From contig CAIVEA010000805.1 in assembly GCA_903904765.1 (NCBI GenBank), positions 1 to 8,763 on the forward strand: a DNA stretch of 8,763 bases. The letters are read 5' to 3'. Made by a program: the position numbers and the translations under genes. The stretch is from an uncultured Chloroflexota bacterium. Lineage in GTDB: Bacteria; Chloroflexota; Anaerolineae; Aggregatilineales; Phototrophicaceae. The notes below the pieces were generated by a model, which was given only the letters and a program-made list of their open reading frames with translations, was not told the origin of the DNA and made no database searches. Every line of letters starts with the position of its first letter. The first letter of the stretch is position 1. Positions 1 to 7,724 of this stretch are shown in pieces.

Positions 1-1262
1 GAGCAACCGGCCTCGCGCCATTCAGCGCCTGCCTCGCGGAAAATCTTGTCCAGCCCTTCGGCTTCAGCCTGCACCTTCACCTGCTGCGAACCGGGGACGA
101 CCATTACACGCACATTGTCCGCGACCTTGCGCCCCTGAATGAACTTGGCAGCTTCCCGCAGGTCAGTGATGCGCGAATTGGTGCAGCTACCGATGAATAC
201 CACATCCACCGGCTTGCCCAGCAGTTTCTGACCGGGTTGCAGCGCCATGTACTTCAGCGCCTTATCCAGCGCGATCTTCTGGCTCACATCGCTCAGCTTG
301 TCCGGGTCAGGCACATTCGCGTTAATCGCCATCCCCATGCCGGGATTCGTGCCGTAAGTAATCATCGGGGTCAGTGCGTTCGCATCCAGCACCACTTCGT
401 TGTCGAAGGTCGCGCCTTCGTCGCTCGGCAGCGTCCGCCACGCCGCCACCGCCTTGTCCCAGTCTGCACCCTTCGGCGCAGCCGGACGGCCAGCCACATA
501 ATTGAACGTGGTATCATCCGGGGCGATCATGCCTGCACGAGCGCCGCCTTCGATGGACATGTTGCAGATCGTCATGCGGCCTTCCATGCTCAGCGCACGG
601 ATCGCCTCACCCATATACTCGAACACATACCCCGTGCCGCCACCCACACCAATTTTGGCAATGATCGCCAGAATGATGTCCTTCGCGGTTACACCGGCAT
701 GCAAACGCCCATCCACCCGCACCGCCATCGTCTGCGGACGATTCTGGAGCAGGCACTGGGTCGCCAGTACATGCGAAACTTCGCTTGTGCCAATCCCGAA
801 CGCCAGCGCACCAAACGCGCCATGCGTGCTAGTGTGGCTATCGCCACACACAATCGTCATACCCGGCTGGGTAAAACCCTGTTCCGGGCCAATCACATGC
901 ACGATGCCTTGATTCTTCGTCCCCAGATCATACAGGGGAATACCGAAATCAGCGCAATTCTTACGCATCACATCCAACTGCGCCGAAGCCATCGCATCCA
1001 GCACCGGAATGATGCCTTGCGCGTTGCGCGGCGTAGTCGGCGTACTGTGATCCATGGTAGCCATCGTCCGGTCAGGACGGCGCACCTTCAAACCACGTTC
1101 GCGCAGCACCGAAAAAGCCTGCGGCGATGTGACTTCATGAACCAGATGCAGGTCAATGTATAGCACAGCCGGCGTATCCGGGGACTGCGGACGAACGATA
1201 TGATTGCCCCATACCTTATCGAACAGGGTACGCGGGCCGCTGCTAGAGACTTGTGTTGACAT
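1..1262 (-). CDS. leuC: 3-isopropylmalate dehydratase large subunit, LeuC (3' end cut by window edge)
   Basis: LeuC, with small subunit LeuD, isomerises 2-isopropylmalate to 3-isopropylmalate in cytosolic leucine synthesis, using a 4Fe-4S cluster of the aconitase family. I translated it by hand: 420 full codons are in the window with no stop or frameshift. It starts [20 protein letters not shown]. Family motifs in order are [17 protein letters not shown] (about 34-50), ATMDH (68-72), [19 protein letters not shown] (about 138-156) and GSCTNSR (358-364). Cys360 in GSCTNSR is the first cluster ligand. Cys420 is the last complete codon; its spacing of 60 residues matches that between the first two ligands in E. 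coli LeuC. The third ligand (expected about residue 423) and roughly the last 45-50 residues lie outside. The ATG start has AAGGA 6 bases upstream. It lies 76 b after leuA, so very likely in the same operon; leuD is expected next. Confidence 0.97.
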   Translation of the reverse strand, partial: MSTQVSSSGPRTLFDKVWGNHIVRPQSPDTPAVLYIDLHLVHEVTSPQAFSVLRERGLKVRRPDRTMATMDHSTPTTPRNAQGIIPVLDAMASAQLDVMRKNCADFGIPLYDLGTKNQGIVHVIGPEQGFTQPGMTIVCGDSHTSTHGAFGALAFGIGTSEVSHVLATQCLLQNRPQTMAVRVDGRLHAGVTAKDIILAIIAKIGVGGGTGYVFEYMGEAIRALSMEGRMTICNMSIEGGARAGMIAPDDTTFNYVAGRPAAPKGADWDKAVAAWRTLPSDEGATFDNEVVLDANALTPMITYGTNPGMGMAINANVPDPDKLSDVSQKIALDKALKYMALQPGQKLLGKPVDVVFIGSCTNSRITDLREAAKFIQGRKVADNVRVMVVPGSQQVKVQAEAEGLDKIFREAGAEWREAGC

Positions 1263-1338
1263 ACGATCCTTATCCCATATCGGTTATCACAAGCATCAGA
1301 GGCCGCTGTGAACAGCCCCAGACGATTCAATCTTTGCG

Positions 1339-2955
1339 TTACTCACCGTGCTGTACGCCGACCATCGCAGAATCCCCTTCGGGCTTCTGTCCGGCCAGCC
1401 CCATCACCGTCACCATACGATTAACGGCTGCCAGATACGCTTTTACGCTGGCGACCACCACGTCTCGATCTGCACCATACCCGCCGAACGAACGCTTGTC
1501 GTCCGAGCTAGGCGAAATACGCACCGTCACCTCGCCCAGCGCGTCAATTCCTTCGGTGACGCTGTGGACGCTGTATTCGATCAACGTATTCGGCGCTTTC
1601 ACAATCGCATCCACCGCTTTGTAGCAGGCATCCACCGGGCCAGTGCCAACTGCCGCGTACACCTGCGATTCGCCCGTCGCGCTGCTGCGGAGTTTCGCAG
1701 TAGCGGTGGGCATGCCCATTGTACCGCACGTCACCTGCACGGCTTCGAGGCTGTACAGGTCTTCAGGCCCATGAAACTCGTCCGCGATCAACGCTTCAAG
1801 ATCAGCATCCGTGACCGTTTTCTTGGCATCTGCCAAGTCCTTGAAACGGGCGAATACCTGATTCAGCGCATCGCCTTCCACGCTGTAACCCAGCTCGTTC
1901 AAGCGGGCTTTCAGCGCATGTCGTCCGCTATGCTTGCCCAGCACCAAACGGCTCTGCGTCAAACCCACGCTGTCCGGTGTCATGATTTCATACGTGCTGG
2001 CATTCTTCAGCACGCCGTCCTGATGAATGCCGGCCTCATGCGCGAACGCATTTGCGCCCACAATCGCCTTATTCGGCTGCACGTTCATACCCGTGTAATT
2101 GCTCACCAAGCGGCTCGTCTTGACGATTTCACGGGTGTTGATGTTGGTGTGCAGATCGTAGTATTTAGAACGAGTCTGAATCGCCATCACCACTTCTTCG
2201 AGGCTGGTATTGCCCGCCCGTTCGCCAATACCGTTGATCGTCACTTCCACCTGCCGCGCCCCCGCCATGATTCCCGCCAGCGAATTCGCCGTCGCCAAAC
2301 CGAGGTCATTGTGGCAGTGGACAGACCAGATCACACCGCTGCCCGGCCCAGCACCGGGCGTTTCAGCGATCAGATTACCGATTGTCTCCGCCCATTCTGC
2401 CGGCGTGACATACCCCACTGTATCGGGGATGTTCAGCGTAGTCGCGCCACATTCCACCGCCAACGCACATACTTCCACAAGAAACTGCGGATCAGTGCGC
2501 CCCGCGTCCATCGGGCTGAATTCCACATCGGGACACAGGCTGCGTGCCAGCGTGACTGACTTACGAATGACATCTAGCGCCTGTTCGCGGGTGATGCCCG
2601 TTTGATACTTCAGATGAATATCCGACGTGCCGAGGAAGGTGTGAATGCGCGGTTTTGCCGCATCTTTCACGCCTTCCCAGCAAGTGCGAATATCGCGCTC
2701 CACCGCCCGCGCCAGACCGCAGATCACCGGCCCGTCCGCCGTGCCGACCTCGCGGGCGATACGCTGTACCGCCGCCAGATCGTCCGGCGACGCGGCGGGG
2801 AACCCCGCTTCGATAATATCCACACCCAACTGCGCCAACTGCCGTGCGATTTCCAGCTTTTCGGCGCTGGTCAGCGTCGCACCGGGGCTTTGCTCCCCGT
2901 CGCGCAGCGTGGTATCGAATACGAAAACACGGTTGTTATCAATCTGTGCAGACAT
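1339..2955 (-). CDS. leuA: 2-isopropylmalate synthase, LeuA
   Basis: LeuA condenses acetyl-CoA with 2-oxoisovalerate to give 2-isopropylmalate, the committed step of leucine synthesis, in the cytosol. The 538-residue length is normal for the long LeuA type with a C-terminal regulatory domain. The N-terminal HMGL-like TIM barrel begins with DTTLRDGEQ (14-22). The likely divalent metal ligands are Asp19, His213 and His215 (HCHND), and Asn249 (GERAGN). HEAGIHQDG (306-314) lies in the linker subdomain. The region from about 405 to 520 matches the LeuA dimer/allosteric domain, where leucine feedback inhibition acts in the family. The ATG start has AGGAAAGG about 10 bases upstream, and an in-frame stop shortly upstream excludes a longer protein. 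The start lies inside a possible 33-codon upstream ORF in another frame (2939-3040), so translation may be coupled. Homocitrate or citramalate synthase are related alternatives, but neighbouring leuC and the ilv genes favour LeuA. Confidence 0.96.
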   Translation of the reverse strand: MSAQIDNNRVFVFDTTLRDGEQSPGATLTSAEKLEIARQLAQLGVDIIEAGFPAASPDDLAAVQRIAREVGTADGPVICGLARAVERDIRTCWEGVKDAAKPRIHTFLGTSDIHLKYQTGITREQALDVIRKSVTLARSLCPDVEFSPMDAGRTDPQFLVEVCALAVECGATTLNIPDTVGYVTPAEWAETIGNLIAETPGAGPGSGVIWSVHCHNDLGLATANSLAGIMAGARQVEVTINGIGERAGNTSLEEVVMAIQTRSKYYDLHTNINTREIVKTSRLVSNYTGMNVQPNKAIVGANAFAHEAGIHQDGVLKNASTYEIMTPDSVGLTQSRLVLGKHSGRHALKARLNELGYSVEGDALNQVFARFKDLADAKKTVTDADLEALIADEFHGPEDLYSLEAVQVTCGTMGMPTATAKLRSSATGESQVYAAVGTGPVDACYKAVDAIVKAPNTLIEYSVHSVTEGIDALGEVTVRISPSSDDKRSFGGYGADRDVVVASVKAYLAAVNRMVTVMGLAGQKPEGDSAMVGVQHGE

Positions 2956-3040
2956 ATTGGGATGACCTTTCCTGTTGAGACATCAACGCACAACAAAACG
3001 GATGAAACTGATGAAGGTCGCTAAGGCCATCTTCAGGCAT
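2939..3040 (-). CDS. possible 33-codon upstream ORF overlapping the leuA start
   Basis: This ORF reads from an ATG to a TGA and would encode 33 residues beginning [20 protein letters not shown] do not recognise it. Its only strong evidence is an exceptionally good Shine-Dalgarno (3043-3055). It is not rich in Leu, Val or Ile, so it does not look like a stalling leader peptide. Its stop lies 14-16 bases past the first base of the leuA ATG, in a different frame. Ribosomes ending here could re-initiate at leuA, which suggests translational coupling. It may equally be a chance ORF with the ribosome site serving another role. Confidence 0.35.
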   Translation of the reverse strand: MPEDGLSDLHQFHPFCCALMSQQERSSQYVCTD

Positions 3041-3042
3041 AC

Positions 3043-3055
3043 GATCACCCCCTTT
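3043..3055 (-). promoter_or_regulatory. extended Shine-Dalgarno in the ilvC-leuA spacer
   Basis: The minus-strand sequence AAAGGGGGTGATC matches the full complement of the usual 16S rRNA tail (AAAGGAGGTGATC) at 12 of 13 bases. The single A-to-G change still allows G-U pairing. An ATG (3040) follows at normal spacing, opening the 33-codon ORF; the leuA ATG is 85 b further on. No other gene in the window has pairing this long. It may recruit ribosomes for coupled translation of leuA, or cause pausing. The upstream CCCT could pair with AGGG within it (CCCT-AGAA-AGGG) and mask it. Confidence 0.6.
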
Positions 3056-3060
3056 CTAGG

Positions 3061-3082
3061 GTCGAGAAATACCCGGCTCGAC
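3061..3082 (-). repeat. inverted repeat at the ilvC stop codon
   Basis: GTCGAG (3082-3077) and CTCGAC (3066-3061) form a perfect 6-bp stem with a 10-base loop. It begins at the last base of the ilvC TAG stop. No U-tract follows, so it is not an intrinsic terminator. It could protect the ilvC mRNA end or space the downstream ribosome site. Confidence 0.4.
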
Positions 3083-4104
3083 TAACCGCCGCTGTGCAAA
3101 TCCTGCTTGATGCGCTTGGCGTTCAGGAACGTCATCATATCGCGCAGATCAGCGCCGACGGTTTCAATCAGCAGAGTCTGTTCCTTCTGGCGGCGCGGCG
3201 TGAAGTTCGGGCGACCATTCTTGTTCTCGCCAATCCATTCGCGGGCGAACGTGCCATCCTGAATGCGGGTCAGAACACCTTGGAACTCTTCCTTCACCAG
3301 CCCCTCGACCAGATCACCGACCACGTACCCACCGTATTCAGCGGTATCGCTCACGCTGTACCACATATACGACAGGCCACCCTGATACATCAGGTCAACG
3401 ATCAGCTTCAGTTCGTGCATGCACTCGAAATAGGCCACTTCCGGCTGATAGCCAGCCTTGACCAGCGTTTCAAAAGCCGCACGCACCAGTGCCGTCACGC
3501 CGCCGCACAGGATGGTCTGTTCGCCGAACAGGTCGGTTTCCGTCTCTTCTTTGAACGTGGTTTCGATCACGCCAGCACGGGTGCAACCGATAGCACGGGC
3601 ATACGCCAGCGCCAGCGCCTTCGCCTTGCCACTCGCATCCTGCTGAACCGCTACCAGACCGGGCGTACCCGCGCCTTCCTTGAATACTTCGCGGACGCGG
3701 TGACCGGGCGACTTGGGCGCGACCATCGTCACATCCACCGTCGCGGGCGGCTTGATCTCACCGAAATGAATGTTGAAGCCGTGCGCGAACATCAGCATCG
3801 CGCCATCCTTCAGGTTCGGGCCAATGTCCGAAGCGTACACCGAAGCCTGCTTGGTGTCCGGGATGAGTACCATCACCACATCAGCCTGCTTCACCGCATC
3901 CGCTACCGAGAATACTTCCAGCCCATCGGCCTTCGCTTTTTCGGCACTCTTGCTACCGGCGTGCAGGCCGATGATGACCTTCATGCCGCTGTCCTTCGCG
4001 TTCAGGGCATGAGCATGACCCTGACTGCCGTAGCCGATCACAGCAATCGTCTTGCCGTTCAGCAGCGACAGATCCGCATCTTTGTCGTAGTACAACGTTG
4101 CCAT
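3082..4104 (-). CDS. ilvC: ketol-acid reductoisomerase (class I), IlvC
   Basis: IlvC isomerises and reduces acetolactate (or acetohydroxybutyrate) to the dihydroxy acid, using NAD(P)H and Mg2+, in valine, leucine and isoleucine synthesis. I place the start at the ATG at 4104, giving 340 residues, the usual class I length. The protein then opens [15 protein letters not shown] as in close families, and GGAG lies 12 bases upstream. An in-frame ATG 15 codons earlier (4149) has no usable ribosome site because AAAGG abuts it. The Rossmann motif [10 protein letters not shown] is at 24-33 in the variant [11 protein letters not shown]. Active-site residues visible are His108, Lys131 (APKSPGH), Asp191 and Glu195 (DLFGEQ), Glu227, Glu231 and Ser252 (SDTAEYGG). 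The cofactor loop reads GLHAGSKS (46-53), with His48 where Arg is common. It sits 101 b after ilvN. Confidence 0.97.
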   Translation of the reverse strand: MATLYYDKDADLSLLNGKTIAVIGYGSQGHAHALNAKDSGMKVIIGLHAGSKSAEKAKADGLEVFSVADAVKQADVVMVLIPDTKQASVYASDIGPNLKDGAMLMFAHGFNIHFGEIKPPATVDVTMVAPKSPGHRVREVFKEGAGTPGLVAVQQDASGKAKALALAYARAIGCTRAGVIETTFKEETETDLFGEQTILCGGVTALVRAAFETLVKAGYQPEVAYFECMHELKLIVDLMYQGGLSYMWYSVSDTAEYGGYVVGDLVEGLVKEEFQGVLTRIQDGTFAREWIGENKNGRPNFTPRRQKEQTLLIETVGADLRDMMTFLNAKRIKQDLHSGG

Positions 4105-4178
4105 ATCTCTATTTAGCTCCAGTTCGATACCAAGGGGCGCACTGCCCATCCTTTGCCGATTAACTGCCTTAGTTTCAT

Positions 4179-4205
4179 CCGGGGGCAGTTTCCTGCCCTC
4201 ACCGG
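4179..4205 (-). other. GNRA-capped hairpin in the ilvN-ilvC spacer
   Basis: Directly after the ilvN stop, GGGCAG (4198-4193) and CTGCCC (4188-4183) form a 6-bp stem closed by a GAAA tetraloop. It is extended by CCGG (4205-4202) with CCGG (4182-4179) across a 3-base bulge. No U-tract follows, so this is not a terminator. A competing 7-bp pairing exists: AACTGCC (4190-4184) with GGCAGTT (4168-4162). A third element, GGGC-AGTGC-GCCC (4147-4135), lies further down. It may set mRNA stability or processing between ilvBN and ilvC. Confidence 0.5.
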
Positions 4206-4775
4206 TTAAACTCCATACACCTGATAGTTGCCATTCGGATTCGGCGTATTGACCAGCGGTTCGTAATCTTCCGCATCCAGAATGCGAACGCCACGCCCCA
4301 TCGCCACCACGCCGGTACGCACCATTTCCACGATCCCGATCGGTTCCAGTTCGTGAATCAGGGCTTCTACAATATCTTCCTGCGCGGCAATTTCCACAAT
4401 CGCCACCTTCATGCCGATGTCCACAATACGCGCTGGATAACGTTCGCAGATCAGCGTCACGCTATTGCGCGACTCGGTATCATCCGTCCGCACCTTAATC
4501 AGCGCCATATCGCGGCTGACATGCGGTTCTTCCGAAACCAGCTTCACATCAATCACGTTCACCAGCTTGAACAGGTTGGCGGCGATCCGCCACCCGTTCG
4601 CTTTTTCCGCATCCACCACAATCGTCATGCGTGAGATGTGCGGGTTGTGCGTGCGCCCCACCGTCAAACTGTCCACGTTGAAATTGCGACGGCGCAGCAG
4701 GCTGGCGACACGATTCAGCACGCCCGGTTTATTTTCCACGAGCGCCACGAGAGTTTGCTTCAGGCTATTGGGCAT
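4206..4775 (-). CDS. ilvN: acetolactate synthase small (regulatory) subunit, IlvN/IlvH type
   Basis: This subunit activates the catalytic subunit IlvB and gives feedback inhibition, usually by valine. It has 189 residues: an N-terminal ACT domain (about 7-80) and the C-terminal ALS small-subunit domain (about 85-165). The ACT motif is [14 protein letters not shown]. Asn15, Gly18 and Asn33 align by eye with E. coli IlvH Asn11, Gly14 and Asn29, residues of the valine site, so valine sensitivity is probably retained. The C-terminus carries about 20 residues ([20 protein letters not shown]) beyond the E. coli IlvH end; I assign no role. The ATG lies 2 bases after the ilvB TAA, so translation is coupled; AAGGG within the ilvB 3' end can serve as ribosome site. 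The gene name could equally be ilvH. Confidence 0.96.
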   Translation of the reverse strand: MPNSLKQTLVALVENKPGVLNRVASLLRRRNFNVDSLTVGRTHNPHISRMTIVVDAEKANGWRIAANLFKLVNVIDVKLVSEEPHVSRDMALIKVRTDDTESRNSVTLICERYPARIVDIGMKVAIVEIAAQEDIVEALIHELEPIGIVEMVRTGVVAMGRGVRILDAEDYEPLVNTPNPNGNYQVYGV

Positions 4776-4777
4776 GA

Positions 4778-6484
4778 TTATTTCGTCCCTTCACCCGGCT
4801 TCGGACGACGCAGCATCGCGTGCAAATCCGCACCTGCCGGAACCATCGGATACACAATTTCTTCCTTCTCGATCACATACTCGATCAAGACCGGCCCTTC
4901 ATGACTGCGGGCAAATTTGACCGATTCTTCGATCTGGTCACGGCTGGTCACGCGCATCGCTGGGATGTCAAAGGCTGCTGCCAGTTTCACGAAATCCGGG
5001 CTGAACATCGGCGTTGCGTGGTAGCGTTCCTCATAGAAGAACTCTTGCCACTGGCGCACCATGCCCAGATATTCGTTATTCAGGATGACCACGTTCACCT
5101 TCACGTTTTCCTGCTTGGCCGTCGCCAGTTCGCACATGGTCATCTGGAAACCGCCATCACCTACAATCGCCCACACTTCTTCGTCCGGCTTGCCGAACTT
5201 CGCGCCGATAGCCGCCGGAAGGCCAAAGCCCATCGTGCCGAGGCCACCGCTGGTGAGCATCGTGTGCGGACGCTGATGCGGGTAATACTGCGCTTCCAGC
5301 ATCTGATGCTGCCCCACATCGCTGACGGTCAGAGCGTCGCCGCCCGTTGCCTTCCACAGGTCGTTAATCACCTGCGCCCCTAGTAGCTTGCCGCTGGCAG
5401 ACTGTTGATGCACGATGTCGCGTTCATCGCCATCTTCCTGCCAATCGCGGATGCGAGCGATCCACTCGGAATGCTGCTGACTGGGAACAGAAGGCAGCAG
5501 TTGTGCCAGAACCGTCCGCAGATCGCCCGCAATTCCCAGATCAACACGAACATTCTTATTGATCTCCGACGGGTCAATATCAATATGGATCTTCTTCGAG
5601 TTGGGCGAATAGGTCTTGATGTTGCCGGTCACACGATCATCAAACCGCATCCCCAGCGCGATCAACAGGTCGGCTTCTTGAATACCGTAGTTGCAGGCCG
5701 CCGCGCCGTGCATACCCATCATGCCAATCACCAGCGGGTGATTTTCCGGCATCGCGCCTTTGCCCAGCAGCGTCAGACTGACCGGAATTTGCGCCCGTTC
5801 CGAAAGTTCGCGCAGTTCCTGCGAAGCACCGGACATCATAATGCCATGCCCTGCCAGAATCATCGGGCGTTTGGCATTGCGGAGGAGTTCCAGCGCCGCC
5901 GACACTTCTTCTTTCGAGGCGACTGATGGCGGACGATACCCCGGCAACCGGATTTCACCTTCGGGATACACAAACTCGGTCTTTTCGTTCTGCACATCTT
6001 TCGGGATGTCAATCAGCACCGGCCCCGGACGGCCTGTGCGGGCGATATGAAACGCCTCGCGGATGATATGCGGCAGTTCGCGCACATCCGACACCAGATA
6101 GTTGTGTTTGGTCACGGGGATGGTGATACCCGTAATATCACATTCCTGAAACGCATCCGAGCCAATCGTGCCACGCGGAACCTGCCCCGTGATGCACACA
6201 ATCGGGGACGAGTCCATCATGGCGGTGGCGATACCCGTCACCAGATTGGTCGCGCCGGGGCCACTGGTGGCAATCGCCACGCCCACGCGCCCGGTCGCCC
6301 GCGCATAGCCATCTGCCATGTGCGCCGCGCCTTGCTCATGGCGCACCAGCACATGCCGGATTTGCGGGTACTTGGTCATCGCGTCATAGGTCGGCAGAAT
6401 AGCGCCGCCCGGATAACCGAAGATGACATCTACGCCTTCCCGCAGGAGGCATTCCATCACAATTTCCGAACCACTGAGTAACAT
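4778..6484 (-). CDS. ilvB: acetolactate synthase large (catalytic) subunit, IlvB
   Basis: IlvB joins two pyruvates to acetolactate, or pyruvate and 2-oxobutyrate to acetohydroxybutyrate, using thiamine diphosphate, FAD and Mg2+. I use the ATG at 6484 (568 residues), with AAGGAG 8 bases upstream. A TTG two codons earlier (6490) sits only 2 bases from that site. Three family domains are seen: N-terminal TPP-binding (about 1-170) with catalytic Glu50 (RHEQGAAHMADGYARATG), central FAD-type domain (about 185-325), and C-terminal TPP-binding domain (about 380-535). The last holds GDGG from 442, with Asp443 and Asn470 (LNNEYLGMVRQWQ) as likely metal ligands. This set and adjoining ilvN mark the anabolic enzyme rather than pyruvate oxidase or a catabolic synthase. 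Length is normal and no break is seen. Confidence 0.97.
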   Translation of the reverse strand: MLLSGSEIVMECLLREGVDVIFGYPGGAILPTYDAMTKYPQIRHVLVRHEQGAAHMADGYARATGRVGVAIATSGPGATNLVTGIATAMMDSSPIVCITGQVPRGTIGSDAFQECDITGITIPVTKHNYLVSDVRELPHIIREAFHIARTGRPGPVLIDIPKDVQNEKTEFVYPEGEIRLPGYRPPSVASKEEVSAALELLRNAKRPMILAGHGIMMSGASQELRELSERAQIPVSLTLLGKGAMPENHPLVIGMMGMHGAAACNYGIQEADLLIALGMRFDDRVTGNIKTYSPNSKKIHIDIDPSEINKNVRVDLGIAGDLRTVLAQLLPSVPSQQHSEWIARIRDWQEDGDERDIVHQQSASGKLLGAQVINDLWKATGGDALTVSDVGQHQMLEAQYYPHQRPHTMLTSGGLGTMGFGLPAAIGAKFGKPDEEVWAIVGDGGFQMTMCELATAKQENVKVNVVILNNEYLGMVRQWQEFFYEERYHATPMFSPDFVKLAAAFDIPAMRVTSRDQIEESVKFARSHEGPVLIEYVIEKEEIVYPMVPAGADLHAMLRRPKPGEGTK

Positions 6485-6534
6485 CTGCAAAGCTCCTTCT
6501 ACCGTTCAGTGAACGATTTGAGTCTCAATCTTGT

Positions 6535-7455
6535 CTACGCCGGACGCACCGGAGTCAGCCAACCATACCGATCCGGCTTTTGACCGGATGTGAGCGCAAA
6601 GAATTCTTCCTGCACCGCAGCGGTCACTGGCCCGCGTTTGCCTGCGCCCACTGGCAACCGATCCACCGAGCGCACCGGAGTAATTTCGGCGGCTGTTCCG
6701 GTCATGAACATCTCGTCTGCGATATACAGCATGTCGCGGGAAATCGCCTCGAAGCGCACCTCGCGCCCCTGTTCTTTCAACAGGGTAATCACGCTGTCCC
6801 GCGTGATGCCCATCAGGATAGACGACCCCACGCCCGGCGTATAGACCACGCCATTCAAAACCACAAACACATTCTCGCCAGCGCCTTCGCTCACTGTACC
6901 GTTGTAGTCCAGCGCGATGCCTTCGCTGAAGCCGTTATCATGCGCTTCCATACTGATAAACTGGCTGTTGACGTATTGCCCGCCGATCTTCGCCAGCGAC
7001 GCGCCGGTATCAGGAGCCATGCGCCGCCACGAGCTAATCTGAACGTCTACGCCCTGTTCAATCGCTTCCGCGCCCAGATAGCGTCCCCACTCCATCGTGA
7101 TAACTACCAGTTCAGTCGGGTTTTCACGGCCTTCCACGCCCAGCTTCTTCGCACCGCGATACAGCAGCGGACGCACATAGCACGAATCGTGTCCATTCCG
7201 GCGAATGGTTTCAATAATGGCCTCGTTAATCTGTTCGGCGGTATACGGAACCTGCATCCGGGCGACCTTCGCCGAATTCAGCAGGCGGCGGGTGTGCGGT
7301 TCCAACCGGAATAGCGCCGGTCCCATCGGGGTCGCATACGCCCGTACACCCTCGAATACGCTCGAACCATAATGCAGCGCATGTGCCGTAACATGCACGG
7401 TGGCATCCTGCCACTTCACGAGTTCGCCATTTTTCCAGATCCACTCAGCCGTCAT
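6535..7455 (-). CDS. ilvE: branched-chain amino acid aminotransferase, IlvE
   Basis: IlvE is a PLP enzyme (fold type IV) that transfers the glutamate amino group to the 2-oxo acids of valine, leucine and isoleucine, the last step of the pathway. I choose the ATG at 7455 (306 residues, the family norm); GAGGAG lies 8 bases upstream. A TTG reading at 7473 would put that ribosome site inside the gene. Motifs: HALHYGSSVFEGVRAY (25-40), Arg96, the PLP lysine Lys156 in SLAKIGGQYVNS, SEGAGENVF (189-197) and FMTGTAAEITPVRSVD (250-265). D-amino acid transaminase and aminodeoxychorismate lyase share the fold, but these motifs and the operon point to IlvE. It is the first enzyme gene after the leader, so control there would affect the whole operon. 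Confidence 0.96.
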   Translation of the reverse strand: MTAEWIWKNGELVKWQDATVHVTAHALHYGSSVFEGVRAYATPMGPALFRLEPHTRRLLNSAKVARMQVPYTAEQINEAIIETIRRNGHDSCYVRPLLYRGAKKLGVEGRENPTELVVITMEWGRYLGAEAIEQGVDVQISSWRRMAPDTGASLAKIGGQYVNSQFISMEAHDNGFSEGIALDYNGTVSEGAGENVFVVLNGVVYTPGVGSSILMGITRDSVITLLKEQGREVRFEAISRDMLYIADEMFMTGTAAEITPVRSVDRLPVGAGKRGPVTAAVQEEFFALTSGQKPDRYGWLTPVRPA

Positions 7456-7471
7456 GCCGTTTCTCCTCTTC

Positions 7472-7527
7472 AAAATAAAAACGCCTTCCGGTTAACTGCC
7501 CAACAAATCGTCAGGCGGCGGAAGGCG
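7472..7527 (-). terminator. second terminator-like hairpin, just upstream of ilvE
   Basis: CGCCTTCCG (7527-7519) and CGGAAGGCG (7490-7482) form a perfect 9-bp stem with a 28-base loop, followed by TTTTTATTTT (7481-7472). The layout is that of an intrinsic terminator, although the loop is long. It ends 5 bases before the GAGGAG of ilvE. Its 5' arm can instead pair in the smaller hairpin GAAGG-AGCG-CCTTC (7534-7521), a possible antiterminator. The stop codon of the 43-codon ORF lies in the loop, 5 bases past the 5' arm. Confidence 0.6.
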
Positions 7528-7642
7528 CTCCTTCTTCAGTCCAGCATTGGCACTGAGAGTTCGCAGGCATGGCACAGGCCATCGTGCGCGTCATTCGGCT
7601 GGCGCGGCGCTGATGATGGTCTGTTGTACGTCGTGTAAACAT
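7511..7642 (-). CDS. possible 43-codon ORF between attenuator and ilvE
   Basis: It runs from ATG to TGA and encodes an Arg/His-rich N-terminal half (MFTRRTTDHHQRRASRM) and a Cys-containing end (SQCQCWTEEGAPSAA). I do not recognise it. GAGGG lies 9 bases upstream of the ATG, right after the first terminator. Its stop codon is just inside the second hairpin, so a ribosome ending here would cover that hairpin's 5' arm. This is the layout expected of a second leader peptide, but the codons are not Leu/Val/Ile rich. It may be a chance ORF across a structured RNA. Confidence 0.3.
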   Translation of the reverse strand: MFTRRTTDHHQRRASRMTRTMACAMPANSQCQCWTEEGAPSAA

Positions 7643-7656
7643 GCCTGAATTCCCTC
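7555..7656 (-). other. long imperfect inverted repeat / structured leader RNA
   Basis: CAGGCATG (7647-7640) pairs perfectly with CATGCCTG (7571-7564). Beyond a 4x4 internal loop, GAGGG (7656-7652) pairs with CTCTC (7559-7555) with one G-U. Inside, ACAG-A-CCATC pairs with GATGG-C-CTGT (about 7626-7617 with 7585-7576) with one mismatch. A GCGC/GCGC stem can cap it. The outer stem holds the ribosome site and ATG of the 43-codon ORF. I found no match to T-box, TPP, glycine or SAM riboswitch consensus by eye. Confidence 0.45.
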
Positions 7657-7686
7657 AAAAAAAAAGCCCCCGGCTTGGGGGGCTTT
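7657..7686 (-). terminator. intrinsic terminator of the ilv leader (attenuator)
   Basis: AAAGCCCCC (7686-7678), a 6-base loop CAAGCC, and GGGGGCTTT (7671-7663) form a perfect 9-bp, very GC-rich stem, and the T-run (9 T, 7665-7657) follows. It reads as a terminator only on the minus strand. It lies downstream of the promoter and leader peptide and 200 b before ilvE, so it must be conditional if the operon is transcribed from this promoter. It is the 3:4 hairpin of the proposed attenuator. Confidence 0.93.
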
Positions 7687-7724
7687 GTGCTTACCAGTTT
7701 ATCTGTCCGCAACCGCCCAAGCCG
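7671..7724 (-). promoter_or_regulatory. antiterminator pairing (2:3) of the attenuator
   Basis: CGGCTTGGG (7724-7716), directly after the leader-peptide stop, is perfectly complementary over 9 bases to CCCAAGCCG (7679-7671). The latter spans two bases of the terminator 5' arm, its whole loop and the first base of the 3' arm. The two hairpins exclude each other, as expected for an antiterminator. Inferred from sequence only; energies were not computed. Confidence 0.75.

Noticed and set aside
1270..1296. Eight-codon mini-[11 protein letters not shown] just before leuC, with Leu, Val and Ile codons and its stop overlapping the leuC ribosome site.
   Set aside because: No Shine-Dalgarno ahead of its ATG, only one codon of each branched-chain amino acid, and no terminator nearby.
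1348..2559. Long plus-strand open frames opposite leuA, ilvC and ilvB (for example 1348-2559 and 3094-4116).
   Set aside because: They are His/Arg-rich antisense shadows of genes with complete family motifs and have no recognisable domains or ribosome sites.
4105..4149. Fifteen-residue N-terminal extension of IlvC from an upstream in-frame ATG.
   Set aside because: AAAGG abuts that ATG with no spacing, the extension is not typical of the family, and the ATG at 4104 gives the standard N-terminus.
6491..6534. CGTTC-ACT-GAACG hairpin and TTGAGACTCAA palindrome in the ilvE-ilvB spacer.
   Set aside because: Short stems with very small loops and no U-tract; too weak to call a regulatory element.
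7535..7575. CTGAGAG on the plus strand and CTCTCAG on the minus strand, recalling TPP and glycine riboswitch pieces.
   Set aside because: The partner motifs (TPP ACCTGATCTGGATAAT block; glycine GCAAAAGGAC block) are absent.
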